64,000 nucleotides of DNA from Rugalucina vietnamica (GCA_964017185.1 OZ024875.1:46951986-47015985); one strand, 5' to 3'; numbered from the stretch's first letter, positions 19,785 through 31,847 are shown. The notes: generated by a model not told the origin, from the letters alone. Made by a program: numbers and translations.

Positions 19785-20112
19785 GTAACTGAAATTTCAG
19801 TGAAATTTTAATGAATTTCAGTAAAATTTCACTGAAATCCTTATATTTTGGTAAATTTCACCAAAATGATCAAAATTTGAAAAAACTTGAGTGAAATTTT
19901 ATTGAGATTTCAATAAATTTTAATGTCACAGGAATTTCAATGAAATTTTCAATGAAATTTCATTGAGATTTCAATGTCATAGAAATTATAAATTTCAATG
20001 AAATTTCAACAGAATTTCAGTCTAGAGATTTCACTGAAATTTCAGTATAGAAATTTTATAGAAATTTTCAGCAAATAGATCTCAGTGAAATTTCAAAAAA
20101 AAAAATTGATGT
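19785..20112. repeat. GAAATTTCA array, left arm
   Basis: Degenerate run of TGAAATTTCA-like palindromic 10-mers (for example TCAGTGAAATTTTAATGAAT). Each unit is self-complementary, so the array can fold in many registers. A smaller patch lies at 20468-20550. Confidence 0.8.
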
Positions 20113-20904
20113 CAGCAGAAAAAATTCAGCAGAAAAATAAAATAGTTTTTTTTTCAGCTAAAAATTAATGACATTTTACATAACACATGGTACATGATAA
20201 TAATAACAGTAACTGGTGATTATATAATGTACTTTTTACTATCAACAAGCATGAAAAGTAAGCATTTCTGTACAGTACACAACCATAATTGCTATGACTT
20301 TAGTCTCATTTATCAGCATATTTCAGTGCTCATATCTGTATAGTTCAGCTATGCTCTACAAGATTTGGTGGTTCAGAAACGTAGGTTCTGTTTTTATTTA
20401 GGTGCATATAAACACACTTTGTTACCATTTTGTCCACAGAGATCATTTGGTATTGTTTTGATGACTTCACTGAAATTTCAGTGTAATATCAGCTTGTAAA
20501 CTTTCACCAAAATTTCACCGAAATTTCACTGCACCGAAATTTCACTGAAAAAAATCCTGAGCATGCTCATAGCAGCTCTATGACATCACTTCCTGTCTAA
20601 AATGGAGGGAAAGAAAACAGACACAATATATGTTTTTTTTTAAGTTTAAAGAGAAGGTGCTCAATAATAAGAAGTTAATTTCATTCAAGATTGATGCAGT
20701 AAGTGACATGTACAATGTTTACATGTATTTTAACTGTATATATCTTTTCCTTCAGATCATGTGACTTGTATTGATGCTTTTTCTGTTAAATTGCATCATT
20801 CCAATTCCCCACCCACACAAATCATTGTGTGAGAGTGTAGAACCATATTTTGATTCAAGAGTCATTTGGACAATCTTTACTGTCAAACCCAGTGCCTAGG
20901 TAGT

Positions 20905-20980
20905 TTGATTGTTTGAATTATGGCTTAACATCCCAGTCAACAGCGAAGGTCATATTGGGACATTGTCTCCTTTTTTATAT
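20905..20980 (-). mobile_element. CAGTCAAC SINE fragment
   Basis: TGGCTTAACATCCCAGTCAAC and a diverged body. Only the 3' part of the family (read on minus) is present. Confidence 0.5.
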
Positions 20981-21039
20981 GGGACATCCACCCAAAATTG
21001 GGATGATGTGACATTCCAAAGTGCAGCAATAAAGCACCA

Positions 21040-21800
21040 TACACTACTGTATTCATTTGTCATTAAAAAGGCATTAATTTGCCATTAAAATGTCATTAAA
21101 GTGACTAAACCCATTAATTTTTGCCATTAATCCTTGTTTAATTATTTTTAATGGGATTTTGCTACACCATTAAAATAGCATGACATTAATGTGCAGATGC
21201 CATTAAACTAACGAACAAAACTGTCCCCCAGCAATGTTGAAACTTTCATGGCCATTAAAAGTCAGTTAATTCTTGTATAGAACTGTTTTAATGGCACATT
21301 AAAGGGGGTTAATTTAATGGTGAGTACCATTAAAGTAATTGACAATACTATCCCAGACGATATTTAAACTTTCATGGCCATGAAAAACTAGTTAATACTT
21401 AAAGAAAGTTGATTTCATGGCAAATTTACGGGGATTAATTTAATGTTGAAAAAAATAATGGCATTTAAAATAATGGCCCATTTGATGCTCAAACTTTCAT
21501 GGCCATAAAAATCTAGTTAATTATTGTAGAAAGCTGTTTTCATGGCAAATTAAAGGGAATTAATTTAATGGTGAAAAAAATTAATGACGTTTAAAATAAT
21601 GGCCCAGCTGATGTTCAACTTTCATGGCCATAAAAATCTAGTTAATTGTTGTAGAAAGTTGTTTTCATGGCAAATTAAAGGGATATAATTAAATGGTGAA
21701 AACAATTAACAACATTTAAAAATAATGGCCCAGTTTATGTTCAAACTTTCATGGCAATAAAAACTAATTCATTCTTGTAGAAAGTTATTCTCATGTCTGT
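21040..21800. repeat. TTAATGG/CCATTAA array with a ~126-bp tandem period, left arm
   Basis: After an irregular CATTAAAA region, five tandem units start with AACTTTCATGGC at about 21241, 21367, 21491, 21616 and 21743. Each has AATTAATTTAATGG in its second half. It faces the array at 24905-26045 in inverted orientation. Confidence 0.8.
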
Positions 21801-22510
21801 TTCAGTAATGCCATTTCATTATGTATGTACAGCTGTGCACATAACAATTGGTTTGGTTAAGGTAGCTGAGTCTGTATCTTTAGAGAAATAGCTCCTCCCT
21901 CAGTTCACCACGTGTTCTAAGTGTACCTTGACTATTTGTTAGTTTAGTTATTTCCCCGTTTGGGTTTCAGGGATGAATGTTTGTTTATGATTGGGATCAG
22001 TTCCTCGTCATTGTTCTCATTTTGTTTACTTTTATGTGAATTTTGTTGAGATATAAATTCAGTCAATTGATAAACATGATAAACAGCAGAAATAATCATG
22101 GAAATTGTGGAAATTAAAGACAACAAAACTGATTCACGTTTCACCTCTTTTACAAACTTGTATTGGATTCAGTGTTGATCCGGACGCAAATCACCCTAAA
22201 TTATCACTGGGTTAGGTTAAATTACACTACCGGTGCTGTCAACCAAGTTAGTCATATCCCATACATGCAAAATATACTGTCAATTATATTATTGACTGCT
22301 GTATTGTGTATCGGTTGACAGCCAAATTGCTAGTATCATTTACTATACTGTTGTCAATGTATGCTGTCGACAGCAGGTTTTGCTTGTTTGGTGTACAACT
22401 GGCTAAGGGTCACTACAGATGAGGGTTCAGTACCTGAAATTGCGCAATTTGGCCCACACTCATACTTTTGAATGTTTTAACTGCTTCCAAAGGACATAAC
22501 TTTTTATAGG

Positions 22511-22562
22511 CGGCCCCCGTGGCCGAGCGGTTAAGAGCGCTGTTTCTTAATCACTGGTAACA
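22511..22562 (+). mobile_element. tRNA-like SINE head fragment
   Basis: GTGGCCGAGCGGTTAAGAGC is an A-box of tRNA-Ser/Leu type preceded by GGCGGCCCCC. No B box or acceptor pairing follows, so it is a truncated SINE head, not a functional tRNA gene. Confidence 0.5.
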
Positions 22563-22666
22563 ACTTTTATATTTTATTTGTCAGCAGCACAGGTAGTACT
22601 ATTCGATTCAGCCCTTTGCTTACCAAAAAATCACTATTTGGGAAGAATATTATGTGATATAAAAAT

Positions 22667-22900
22667 TAGCCACTGAAACAGAAAAACGACGATTTGTTTA
22701 TGTAAAAACATAAACATTGATCAGCTGCGCAATAATTGCACAGCTTATCAGCGCCTTTCTTTTCAATCCATAGACAGTACAATTTCTCCTCGTTTTAAAT
22801 CCGAAATATATATCAACCCTCTAACAATTTTTTGTGGCTGCACATACAGTTCGGTTTGTGTCAGAAACACAGATTGTTAGTTTTCTCGCGCGAAGTCTCA
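22667..22900 (-). mobile_element. Nested-hairpin MITE (TGAGCC family), diverged copy 9
   Basis: Worn left end (TAGCCACTGAAACAG), right end TTTTCTCGCGCGAAGTCTCA. The inner hairpin (TTGATCAGCTGCGCAATAATTGCACAGC) is recognisable but imperfect. Confidence 0.65.
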
Positions 22901-22909
22901 AATATATAT

Positions 22910-23100
22910 TTGATGCTTTATGTCCCGGTCAACAATTTTTCAATTATATTGGGAAGGAGCCACCGCTTCCTGGTTAGTTGACCTGAACTTTGGGAGCATA
23001 AATTGACTTGCTCAAGGACAATACATGGCGTTAGGGGGTTAGACCCCAGGACTCTTCTCCAGACTCTTATGCTCTAGCACTGAGCCTCAGCGCTCCCTAA
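22910..23100 (-). mobile_element. tRNA-derived SINE, CAGTCAAC family
   Basis: Body motifs (TCCCGGTCAACAATTTTTCA, GGAGCCACCGCTTCCTGG) followed by a B-box-like complement of GGGGTTAGACCCC near 23036 and an AGCGCTCCC head near 23090. Confidence 0.65.
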
Positions 23101-23434
23101 TACAAAACAAAAAGAAAAAAGATCAAAAATAACTGACACAGCTGTGAAGTTTCAAATTAGAATGTATACATGTACGTGTCTTTGTACAGAACACATTCAA
23201 TGTAATTCCTTTGATCATAACAAACATGTAGAAGTTCTTGATCATAGTTACATGTTACGATTAAATGGGACTTCCCCACTGTTTAGAAACCAAATTTGAT
23301 TATCCCCTGGTGAACAAAATTGATATTCCCATCCGACTTTGTCTGTTGTAAAAATTTGGACCAACTGCCTGCTATTGTAGTCAACAACTATACCATTTGC
23401 TGAATGTGTGCTGTTGTCTTATGATCGATCTGTT

Positions 23435-23585
23435 TATTTTTGCATTATCCGCTGGTTCCCAGCTTTAAAAAAAATCAATATTGGAAATACAGGTAACCAG
23501 AACCCCCCTGAGGGGGGTTCTGGTTACCTGTTTTTCCAATATTGATTGTTTGTCAGCAGGTAACCAGCCGACAATGCAAAAATGG
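23435..23585. mobile_element. Palindromic MITE
   Basis: About 150 bp. The core 23474-23549 pairs almost perfectly: AATATTGGAAATACAGG and GGTAACCAGAACCCCCC are each repeated inverted across a TGAG centre. The outer arms (TTTTTGCATTATCCGCTGGT versus ACCAGCCGACAATGCAAAAA) also pair. Confidence 0.75.
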
Positions 23586-23959
23586 TGAATACTCTACAGC
23601 TCCATGTGGTGCACCTTTGCAGGAGGAAACTAAACTTTTAAGTGTCGAAATGACAAGAAACCATTACCTGTCAAACACCAAACAAGTGCAAAAATTTTAA
23701 AATAAAGTAAATAAGAATGGATTCGCCCTTTTCAGAATTAAGCCAGTGATGTTTGTCATGTGGAAACCGTGGCTAGTTCTTTAGTTGAACAAGTAAGTGT
23801 TGGAGATATACATTATATGGTTACTGTTCAAAGGGAGATGTAGGTTTGCTCTTGCAGTATAAATATCCTTAAAATTTGAAAATGTGTTTCGGCCCAATAG
23901 AGTTTTGCCCCTTATCAGTTCGGCCTAACACTCTAAAATCTTAGTAAACATTTTTGTTG

Positions 23960-24160
23960 ATATTGTAAGGAGAGTAGATGAGGCATGGCAAAGAGCTGGG
24001 TTTTGACCAGGCGTTCCCCATGGGGCAGGGCTTTTAGCAGCGCTTTGATAGATAAAAGTATGCCCAGCTATGCCCCGTAGGTGGGGGTGGGGGCAGTGGT
24101 CAAAAATGACTGGAGGATAATGTAGGTGCATCAAGTGAGCCATTACTGGACCACTGTGCT
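23960..24160. repeat. Diverged copy of the 6838 foldback family
   Basis: Shares GGTGGGGGTGGGGGCAGTGG, TCAAAAATGACTGGAGGATA and the C-rich/G-rich plan. Worn. Confidence 0.45.
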
Positions 24161-24239
24161 GGTTTCATATGCTGTAAATATTTTGAGCGGAATCCTTAAA
24201 GTTTTTGGTTGTTTACTTCTTAAATTTATGTCCATACGA

Positions 24240-24428
24240 TCAACGTCATGAGAAAACCAATGTTGTGGTTTCAGACCAGGTCTGACTCAATACAGACTGT
24301 GCAGCGACATAACATGGCTAGAAACCGGAAATTTTGGATTTAGTTCATAGAAGAATTTATTATACCTGTAGTGAAAACAAAAGCGCTGATCTGCGAAGCT
24401 GATATGTACCTTTGTTTTTAGCTCGGCT
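24240..24428 (+). mobile_element. Nested-hairpin MITE (TGAGCC family), truncated copy 10
   Basis: Left arm ACGTCATGAGAAAACCAATG and the long arm are present. The inner hairpin is reduced (GCGCTGATCTGCGAAGCTGA) and the right end is lost. Confidence 0.6.
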
Positions 24429-24904
24429 GTACGAAAGTACAGGAACAGTTATTGCTCTCACCCGGCGTTGGCGCCCGCATTGCTCAAATGCTAAAGTTTT
24501 TGGTTAAAGTTTTGAGAAGTCTGCATCTCTCGAACATGTGGATGGACTTTGTTTATAATTTGCCTATTGTTAGTCTTGATATTGGTCTGAAGTTTTATAC
24601 TGCACCATCCTGACCTTGCGGTCAAGGCCACAGACTTAGAAATTTTATGTTCAAGTTTTTGGTTAAAGTTTTTAGAATAGAAGTCTATATCTCTTGAACT
24701 TGTGGATGGATCTATACGATGTCTGTGTAACATTTTGGTTTGAAATTTTATGCTGTACCATCCCGACCCACCTCAGTAACCTTGAGGACAAGGCCACGGA
24801 CACTATTCCTGTATTCTGTAACATTTCTACGGGCGCTGTACGGGCATCGTAAGCTAATCGCAAGCCAAATGTAACCTAAGCATAAGTCTTACTCGGCCAT
24901 TCAT

Positions 24905-26045
24905 GCAAAAGTCAATGGGTACCATTTGCTGTTGAATTGATGGTAAACAAAAAATGTTACTCAGTTAATATAAGAAGTCAAATAACACCATTAAAACTGA
25001 ACGAAGCCATTAACTTGTTAATGGTATAGTTCAACATTCAGTTAATAGGCGCTGTTTGCTGTCAAATCAAGGGCATACCAAATCACCATTAACAAAATGA
25101 GCCAGCAATTAAATAACCATTAAGTTAAAAGGCTTGATTACCTGTTAAGTTAATGGATACAAAATAAATGTTTACCATTTAAGTAAAAATGGTATTGTTC
25201 ATCAAAAATTTATGGGATCTTTGTGCCATCAAATTAATGGCATACAGAAATCAAGTTCTACCATTAACTTAAGGTGGTCATTTACCATTAAAGTATAAAT
25301 GGTGTTGCTCATTGAAAATTAATGGGCGCTTATGCTGTCAAATTAATGGGCGCTTATGCTGTCAAATTAATGGCATACAAAATCAAGTTCTACCATTAAC
25401 TTAAGGTGGCCATTAAATACAGTGTCTTTAAAATATCATTAAAAGGCTCTTAATGTATAGCATTTTAATGGGGGCCATTAAAATATTAAGGGTTAATTAA
25501 TGGTCTTTAAATTAACAAATTAACAGCATTTCAATTGTAATGAAAATACCTTTAAAATGTGTCTCCTGAAAAAGTAACAGCACCATTAAATTGGCATAAA
25601 TTTTAATGGATGATATTTAATGGATATTTAAGGCTCATTATTTTGTCATTAAAATATGAGTTTAAGTGTGTTTAATTTGCTTTTAAAATGACCTGTGAAA
25701 AATTAACGGCCCCATTAAAATGCTATACATTAAGAGTCTTTTAAGAAGTTTTTAATGCTGATGGCTACCATTAAATATTTTAAAGGTGCCTTTACTTTAA
25801 TTGGAGTGATTTTTAAGGCATGAATTTAACAGATTTTAATGGTCATAAAAGTAATGGCAATTTAACAATGCTGTTAACCTAATGGCATTTTGATGCTATT
25901 TTAATGACTCTTAATGTATAGCATTTTAATGGGGTATTTTAATGCTCTTTTAACAAGATTTTCATGGGGAGAATCTTTGAAAATGCTGTTAAATTTAATG
26001 GGTTTTTTAATGCCTTTTTAAGTGACTTTTAATGGGGATGTGTGC
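24905..26045. repeat. TTAATGG/CCATTAA array, right arm
   Basis: Irregular repeats of CCATTAA and TTAATGG with a looser ~120-130-bp period (GTTCATC/GCTCATTGA-type landmarks near 25195 and 25312), plus an exact 25-bp tandem duplication near 25322-25371. The distal part carries CATTTTAATGGGG and GACTTTTAATGGGG units that mirror the start of the left array. Confidence 0.7.
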
Positions 26046-26169
26046 AGTAGTGATAGTGCATCCAAGTAAAAAAAGGCTTATATGCATGGATGGTTTTACT
26101 TTCAACACTTCTCCTGGGCAGGCTTTAAAAGTCCTTCTAATTAAGCAGGTGACCATATTGGATATTCTC

Positions 26170-26570
26170 CAATTGTCAGTGAAAATTTCATTATTATTTC
26201 AATGAAATAACAGTGAAATTTCAGTGAAAGAATTGGTCAAAATAACACTGAAATTCAGCGAAATTTCACTCATTATTTCAATGAAGTAACACTGAAATCT
26301 CAGTGAAAGAAATGGTCAAAATAACACTGAAATTCAGTAAAATCTCGTTGAGATTTCGCTGAATTTCAGCATTATTTTGACCAATTCTTTCGCTGAGATT
26401 TCAGTGTTATTTCATTGAAATAATAACAAAATTTCAACAAAATTTCTTTGAAAATCTTAATGTTATTTCAGTGTTATTTTGACCAATTCTTTCACTGAGA
26501 TTTCACTGTTATTTCATTGAAATAACACTGAAATCTCAGTGAAATTTCAGTTGCATTTTCACTGGGGTTT
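26170..26570. repeat. GAAATTTCA array, right arm, with an internal palindrome
   Basis: Units such as AACACTGAAATTCAGCGAAA and their complements. A local dyad centred near 26350 (TCTCGTTGAGA) makes about 26250-26345 the reverse complement of about 26355-26445. Confidence 0.8.
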
Positions 26571-26800
26571 GCATTGCAATGCAAAGGATTCTCACATTTT
26601 ATCAACAAAAAATAAGTGTATTTGTAATATTCATGTACGAAGTTTTAACAAATCGTGTTAACTTTGAACAACTGGCCCCAGGGGTCATATCAAAGGGTTT
26701 TGAAGTTGTTTGGGTATGCAGTCCGGTAACAATGCGCACCTAAGGTACTTCATTACAGGCCTGACATAACATATATATAAACCCTGATTAAAAACACTTA

Positions 26801-28786
26801 AGTCCAATTCGCATGCGCCAAAAATACACACGTGTAAATATACTCCGGTGTGCAAATTTTACTCGGGGTAAGTAAATGGCGCATGCGAACGCAAATACAC
26901 ACCGGAGTATATTTACATATGGGTAAATTTACTCCTGGGTCTGACCAGATGCAAATTTTATTTTTACAAATACACACGTGTAAATTTACTATTATGTCCC
27001 ATGCGAACGCAAAGTAAAATTTACCCATGAGTATTTTTATTTCAAGTCAATATTCTGCTTTTAGATAACGAATTTTCATTTTTTTTGTTCCTAACTGATT
27101 ATATGACAGTTGCTGAAACTGTGGACATTGTTGCTAAATAAGAGTTTATTGCCATTCATCACATTTTAGATCATATGGAGTGCAAACAGCCACACTATTT
27201 CTTCATCATTCTTGGTTAGGATTCTTGGGGCATTTTAGCAGTAATTCCTTGTAAAAGGATGAAAAAAGGGAACTGTATAACTGCTAAGGTTATGCCTGAC
27301 CATTACATGATTCCCCTCTGCTGCCAAAGTCTACATGAACACCTTGAAGCAGCCTCTTCTTGTTTTGCAAATACAGAAAACTTAAATGAACAGGTTTTAA
27401 TCCAGAAATGATAAATTTACCTACAAAAATACTCCTGGCGATAAAAACCATGCGAACGCAATTTAAATTTACTCTCAGGTTGATTTGCACACCGGAGTAT
27501 AAATACACACCGGAGTATATTTACACGCGTGTATTTTTGGCGCATGCGAATTGGACTTTTAGTCCAATTCGCATGCGCAAAAAATACACGCGTGTAAATA
27601 TACTCCAGTGTGTATTTATACTCCGGTGTGCAAATCAACCTGAGAGTAAATTTAAATTGCGTTCGCATGGGTTTTATCGCCAGGAGTATTTTTGTATGTA
27701 AATTTATCATTTCTGGATTAAAACCTGTTCATTTAAGTTTTCTGTATTTGCAAAACAAGAAGAGGCTGCTTCAAGGTGTTCTTGTAGACTTTGGCAGCAG
27801 AAGAGAATCATGAAATGGTCAGGCATAACCTTAGCAGTTATACAGTTCCCTTATTTCATCCTTTTACAAGGAATTACTGTTAAAATGCCCCAAGAATCCT
27901 AACCAAGAATGAGTGTGTATTTGCAAAAATAAAATTTGCATCTGGTCAGACCCAGGAGTAAATTTACCCATATGTAAATATACTCCGGTGTGTATTTGCG
28001 TTCGCATGCGCCATTTACTTACCCCGAGTAAAATTTGCACAACGGAGTATATTTACACGTGTGTATTTTTGGCGCATGCGAATTGGACTTTACAATAAGA
28101 AGTCTAAAGTCCAATTCGCAAGCGGTATAACTGCTAAAGTTTATTATGCCTGACCATTACATGATTCTCCTCTGCTGCCAAAGTCTACATGAACACCTTG
28201 AAGCAGCCTCTTCTTGTTTTGAAAATACAGAAAACTTAAATGAACAGGTTTTATTCCAGAAATGATAAATTTACCTACAAAAATACTCCTGGAGATAAAA
28301 CCCAGGCCAACATTAGGAATACTTTTGTTTCCCCTTACCCGACCTTGTTTCTCAGGTGTGGGTCGGTCGGTCGGTAAATTATTTTTTTTTTTAGTTTCTC
28401 AGATTTTATACAGATTAAACTTTAAATTGTATTAAAGTTATAAATTGTTCTAATATATAACTTATACTTGATTGCATATATAATGTTAACCTAGAAGATA
28501 TATTTTATTTATGGAAACATTCTTCTAAAACATAAAATTTTACCTTAGAAATTCTGTGTGACAAAAAAAAATAAAAAATTTTACATGAAAAATTGAAATA
28601 AAATTTTTTGGGTCGGGGCAATTTTTTAGGGTCGGTCGGGAAAGGGGAAACAAATAAATTTTTATTTTTGGCCCCATGCGAACGCAATTTAAATTTACTC
28701 TCAGGTTGATTTGCACACCGGAGTATATAAATACACACCGGAGTATATTTACACGCGTGTATTTTTTGCGCATGCGAATTGGACTT
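26801..28786. mobile_element. Three alternating copies of a palindromic DNA element
   Basis: Copy 1 (26801-27558), copy 2 (27561-28090, inverted relative to copy 1) and copy 3 (28107-28786, same orientation as copy 1). Each ends in AGTCCAATTCGCATGCG or its complement. The subterminal zones are packed with CGCATGCG, ACACGTGT/ACGCGTGT and CACCGGAGTATATTTAC motifs in both orientations, plausible transposase-binding sites. Copy 2 lacks about 200 bp present in copy 1 (near 26990-27190). Copy 3 lacks the left third and carries a separate insertion. No transposase frame is visible. Confidence 0.85.
28305..28673. mobile_element. 369-bp MITE inserted in copy 3, CCA duplication
   Basis: The interruption is defined by comparison with copies 1 and 2. 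Ends GGCCAAC... and ...TTTTTGGCC carry inverted TTTGTTTCCCCTT and CCCGACC motifs, with CCA on both sides (28302-28304 and 28674-28676). Interior: GGTCGG repeats, a T-run and AT-rich DNA. Confidence 0.75.
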
Positions 28787-29459
28787 AAGTGACTCAATAT
28801 TTTTAAAGATCATAATATGAAATGATTCAATTTTATTCAGCTATAGAAATATTGTGGCTGAAACTTAAGAACCCCAGTGAAAAATATCGAAGACAATTTA
28901 TCCCCTAATATGGGAAAATTCAAAATAGTCACATTAAAATTTGAAATCAGGCTGACATGTGGTATGCGCAATGTTGGGGGCCACCCAATGTTAGGGGGCA
29001 CTTCTGTAATAGTATTGAGCGTACAACTTGCCAAGTTGAGAAAGATTTAAAACCCCAGTGTCTGAGTGTTTGTACCATTATGCCACAAAAAGTTATTGAG
29101 AAGTTTAGCATGAATAATAAAAATGTCTCTTGGTAAATCTATGGTGCAATTTGCAACAATCAGACAAACTGGCAATCGTTAATATTTTGGTCAGCCTTTT
29201 CAGGACTAAGTGCAAGGAAGTAAAAGAAATATAAGCCAATCAGACATTATCAGGTCCTATAAGGTTAAATTCCTTGATGTAACAAATCAAAGAACACCTG
29301 ATATTGAATAAACATCACCCTGTTGCCTTTTTCCAGATTGCCCTTTTACTTACAATTTGCATTGTCCCTTTAATTATGAAAATTGGACAAAAATTAAGAA
29401 AGTTAACAGACTTTTTAAGTTTGGGGCTGGGGTAACCAAAGGTGCAGCTCTAGTCGCAG
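28787..29459. other. No gene seen
   Basis: AT-rich, with no recognised repeat or coding region. Confidence 0.35.
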
Positions 29460-29469
29460 TGTGATTACT

Positions 29470-29625
29470 GCATGGTTGCCTGGTAACCAGTCAGCAATTT
29501 TTCAGTCATGTGAAGATAATCCAGGAGCCGCTACCTCTTGGGTACCAGTACTATGGGGGGCTAAAGTGTCTTCTCTTGCTCAAGATACCATGAATCTATC
29601 ATGTCGGAGGACGTCCCCAATGCAT
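29470..29625 (-). mobile_element. CAGTCAAC SINE fragment
   Basis: CAGTCAGCAATTTTTCAGTC, GGGTACCAGTACTATGGGGG and AAAGTGTC...TTGCTCAAG match the family body. The tRNA-like head is not recognisable. Confidence 0.55.
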
Positions 29626-29933
29626 TCCTTAAGTTATGGGTTTGCAATGTTAACGGCTGGAATCACTACAGAAGCTGGAATCCATCTTAGAAAAACATTC
29701 CAGATCCATACATACCTTGTGGAAAAGGCGCAATGAACATCATGAAAACTACGTAATCTCTTGCTCCAAATTCATGATACTTTTAGAATCACACAAAAAA
29801 AATCCATGATACATGTAATACCCATTCAAGTAATATTTGAAAGAAATGCTTAAAATGTAAAATGAATAGGTTTAACTCTGAGCAATTCTGTGGAAATTGA
29901 TCCAACTTTCTCTCCTGGGTCCAACCATCATCA

Positions 29934-29975
29934 GATGAACCACATCATGAGAAAACCCATCTTTAGGGATTGAAA
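29934..29975 (+). mobile_element. Nested-hairpin MITE end fragment
   Basis: AACCACATCATGAGAAAACC is a family end. Nothing of the interior follows. Confidence 0.45.
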
Positions 29976-30117
29976 CAACACAACATAAAATATGCTGTAG
30001 TATGCTGTAACATAGAACCACTAACGATAGCTCAAGAGATTTAGGTAGCGAAGTAGAAAACATAGGCTTTGATACATGTAATCTGTAATCCAATGTAATC
30101 GATTCCACACATACAAC

Positions 30118-31640
30118 AAGAGGACCAATGGTCCTGTAAACGCTCACCTGAGATCTGCTGCATATACCAATAAACATGTTTGAATATTATGGTATTTAAC
30201 CCCAGTGCAGGGGCAGATGAAGCCCTTGGGCCATTTTCTTCTTCTTTTTTTTTCAGAATAATCAATATTCTGTCCATTTGCCAATTTCCTGCTGCTGGCT
30301 TTTCCCTTCAAATGACATTTTAACAATTTTCCCCATTTAAATGCATGGTCAACCCATGTTGACCTTGCCATAAACTGGGTCAAGGTCATCACAGGGTCAT
30401 GATTTATGTATACATTGTACTTAAGCCATAGATGCTTCACACCAAGTTTCTTTGAAATAGGCCCACCGGTTCCGGAGAAGATTTTTGAAGGGTTTTTACT
30501 ATATATGGGCATGGCGGCCATCTTCGTCATGTGACCTTAACAATTTATATATACATTGATTCCCCCATTCTATAGATGCTTCACATGAAATTTGGCTTTG
30601 ATTGGCCAAGCGGTTTCAGAGAAGATGTTTGACTGGTATGGTAATATACATGTATAATGCCCCGGGGTTGGGGCAAATATGCCCCTGGGGTCCAATTTAT
30701 TTCAGAATCATTAAAAGTCAGTCCTACTGTCCATTTTCTGCAAGACTTTCACTTTAAATGACATTTTAAAGGTTTTCTCCATTCAAATGCATTGGCGACC
30801 TATGTTGACCTTGCCGTAAAATAGGTCAAGGTCATCCAAAGGTCATAATTTATAAATACATTGTAGTACTTCAGTCCCCAATGCTTCATGCCAAGTTTCG
30901 TTGAAATCGGTCCATTGGTTCAGGAGAAGAAGATTTTTGAAGGGTTTTTACCATATATGGGCATGGTGGCCATCTTGATCATGTGACCTGGATTATTTAT
31001 AAACACATTGATTCCCCCTTCCCATAGATGCTTCCTATAAAATTTGGCTTTGATTGGCCAAGTGGTTTCAGAGAAGAAGATCTTTGAATATTTTTGTAAT
31101 ATACATGTATATTGCCCCGGGGTGGGGGCAGACAAACCCCTGTGGTCCAATTTTTTTTTCAGAATTACCTACCTTCAGTCCATTTGCCCATTTCCTGCAA
31201 GTTTTGCCTTTCAAATAACATTTTAACAATTTTCCCCATTCAAATGCATGGGCGACCTATGTTGACCTTGCCGTAAAATAGGTCAAGGTCATCCAAAGGT
31301 CATAATTTATAAATACATTGTAGTACTCCAGTCCCCAATGCTTCATGCCAAGTTTCGTTGAAATCGGTCCAGTGGTTCCGGAGAAGAAGAATTTTGAAGG
31401 GTTTTTACCATATATGGGCATGGCGGCCATCTTGGTCATGTGACCTGGATTATTTATAAACACATTGGTTCCCCCTTCTCATAGATGCTTCATATAAAAT
31501 TTGGCTTTAATTGGCCAAGCGGTTTCAGAGAAGAAGATCTTTGAAAATGGTGGACGACGATGGATGGACGACGACGACGGACGGCGGATCATGGCCATCC
31601 TATAAGCTCACCTTGTGAGCCTAACGGCTCAGGTGAGCTA
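30118..31640. mobile_element. AGGTGAGCTA-family element with three tandem internal units
   Basis: Begins GAGGACCAATGGTCCTG...GCTCACCTGAG and ends GGCTCAGGTGAGCTA. A ~455-bp unit recurs three times: the GGGCATGG(C/T)GGCCATCTT landmark is at about 30507, 30959 and 31417, and TGCCCCGGGG at about 30658 and 31111. Each unit holds GGTCAAGGTCATC followed by AGGTCA. Near the right end is a (GACGAC)-rich patch. The short copy at 32726-33310 has a single unit. Non-coding. Confidence 0.75.
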
Positions 31641-31847
31641 ATAATTCACTGTTCATTGTTGTAATTTATTTATGAAGGATCAAAATGCAAGTGTCATATA
31701 CAGCCATGAAGAACTTTCAAAATGAGCTTCTGGAAACCAAATTTGCTATTTGAATTTTACACCAAGCAACAAACAAGTAGCATGTGATTATGTACAGCTA
31801 TGCATTAATTCTGTAGGTCCGCTTCACCACAGTCCACTGCTGATAAA

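Larger units (their letters stand above)
19653..26675. mobile_element. 7-kb foldback element sharing ends with the 240-bp MITE
   Basis: The left end (CCAGTTGTTCAAAAC, later AAATACACTGTTATTTTT and GATAAAATGTGAGAATCCTT) and right end (inverted: TTTGAACAACTGG) are inverted repeats of about 150 bp, and the same sequences form the MITE at 12059-12298. Inside the arms lie GAAATTTCA arrays, then TTAATGG arrays, arranged symmetrically. The middle (about 21.8-24.9 kb) holds other repeats but no transposase. No clear target duplication, so whether it moved as one unit or grew by nested insertion is open. Confidence 0.65.

Noticed and set aside
22511..22562. Functional tRNA gene (Ser/Leu type)
   Set aside because: Only the A-box side is present; there is no B box, anticodon stem or acceptor pairing.
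19653..26675. Autonomous transposon with a hidden transposase
   Set aside because: No frame in the middle region shows transposase motifs; the longest frames are short and lie in other repeats.
27290..27813. Small conserved protein seen on both strands
   Set aside because: The same peptide arises on both strands because the DNA is an inverted repeat. Not evidence of coding.
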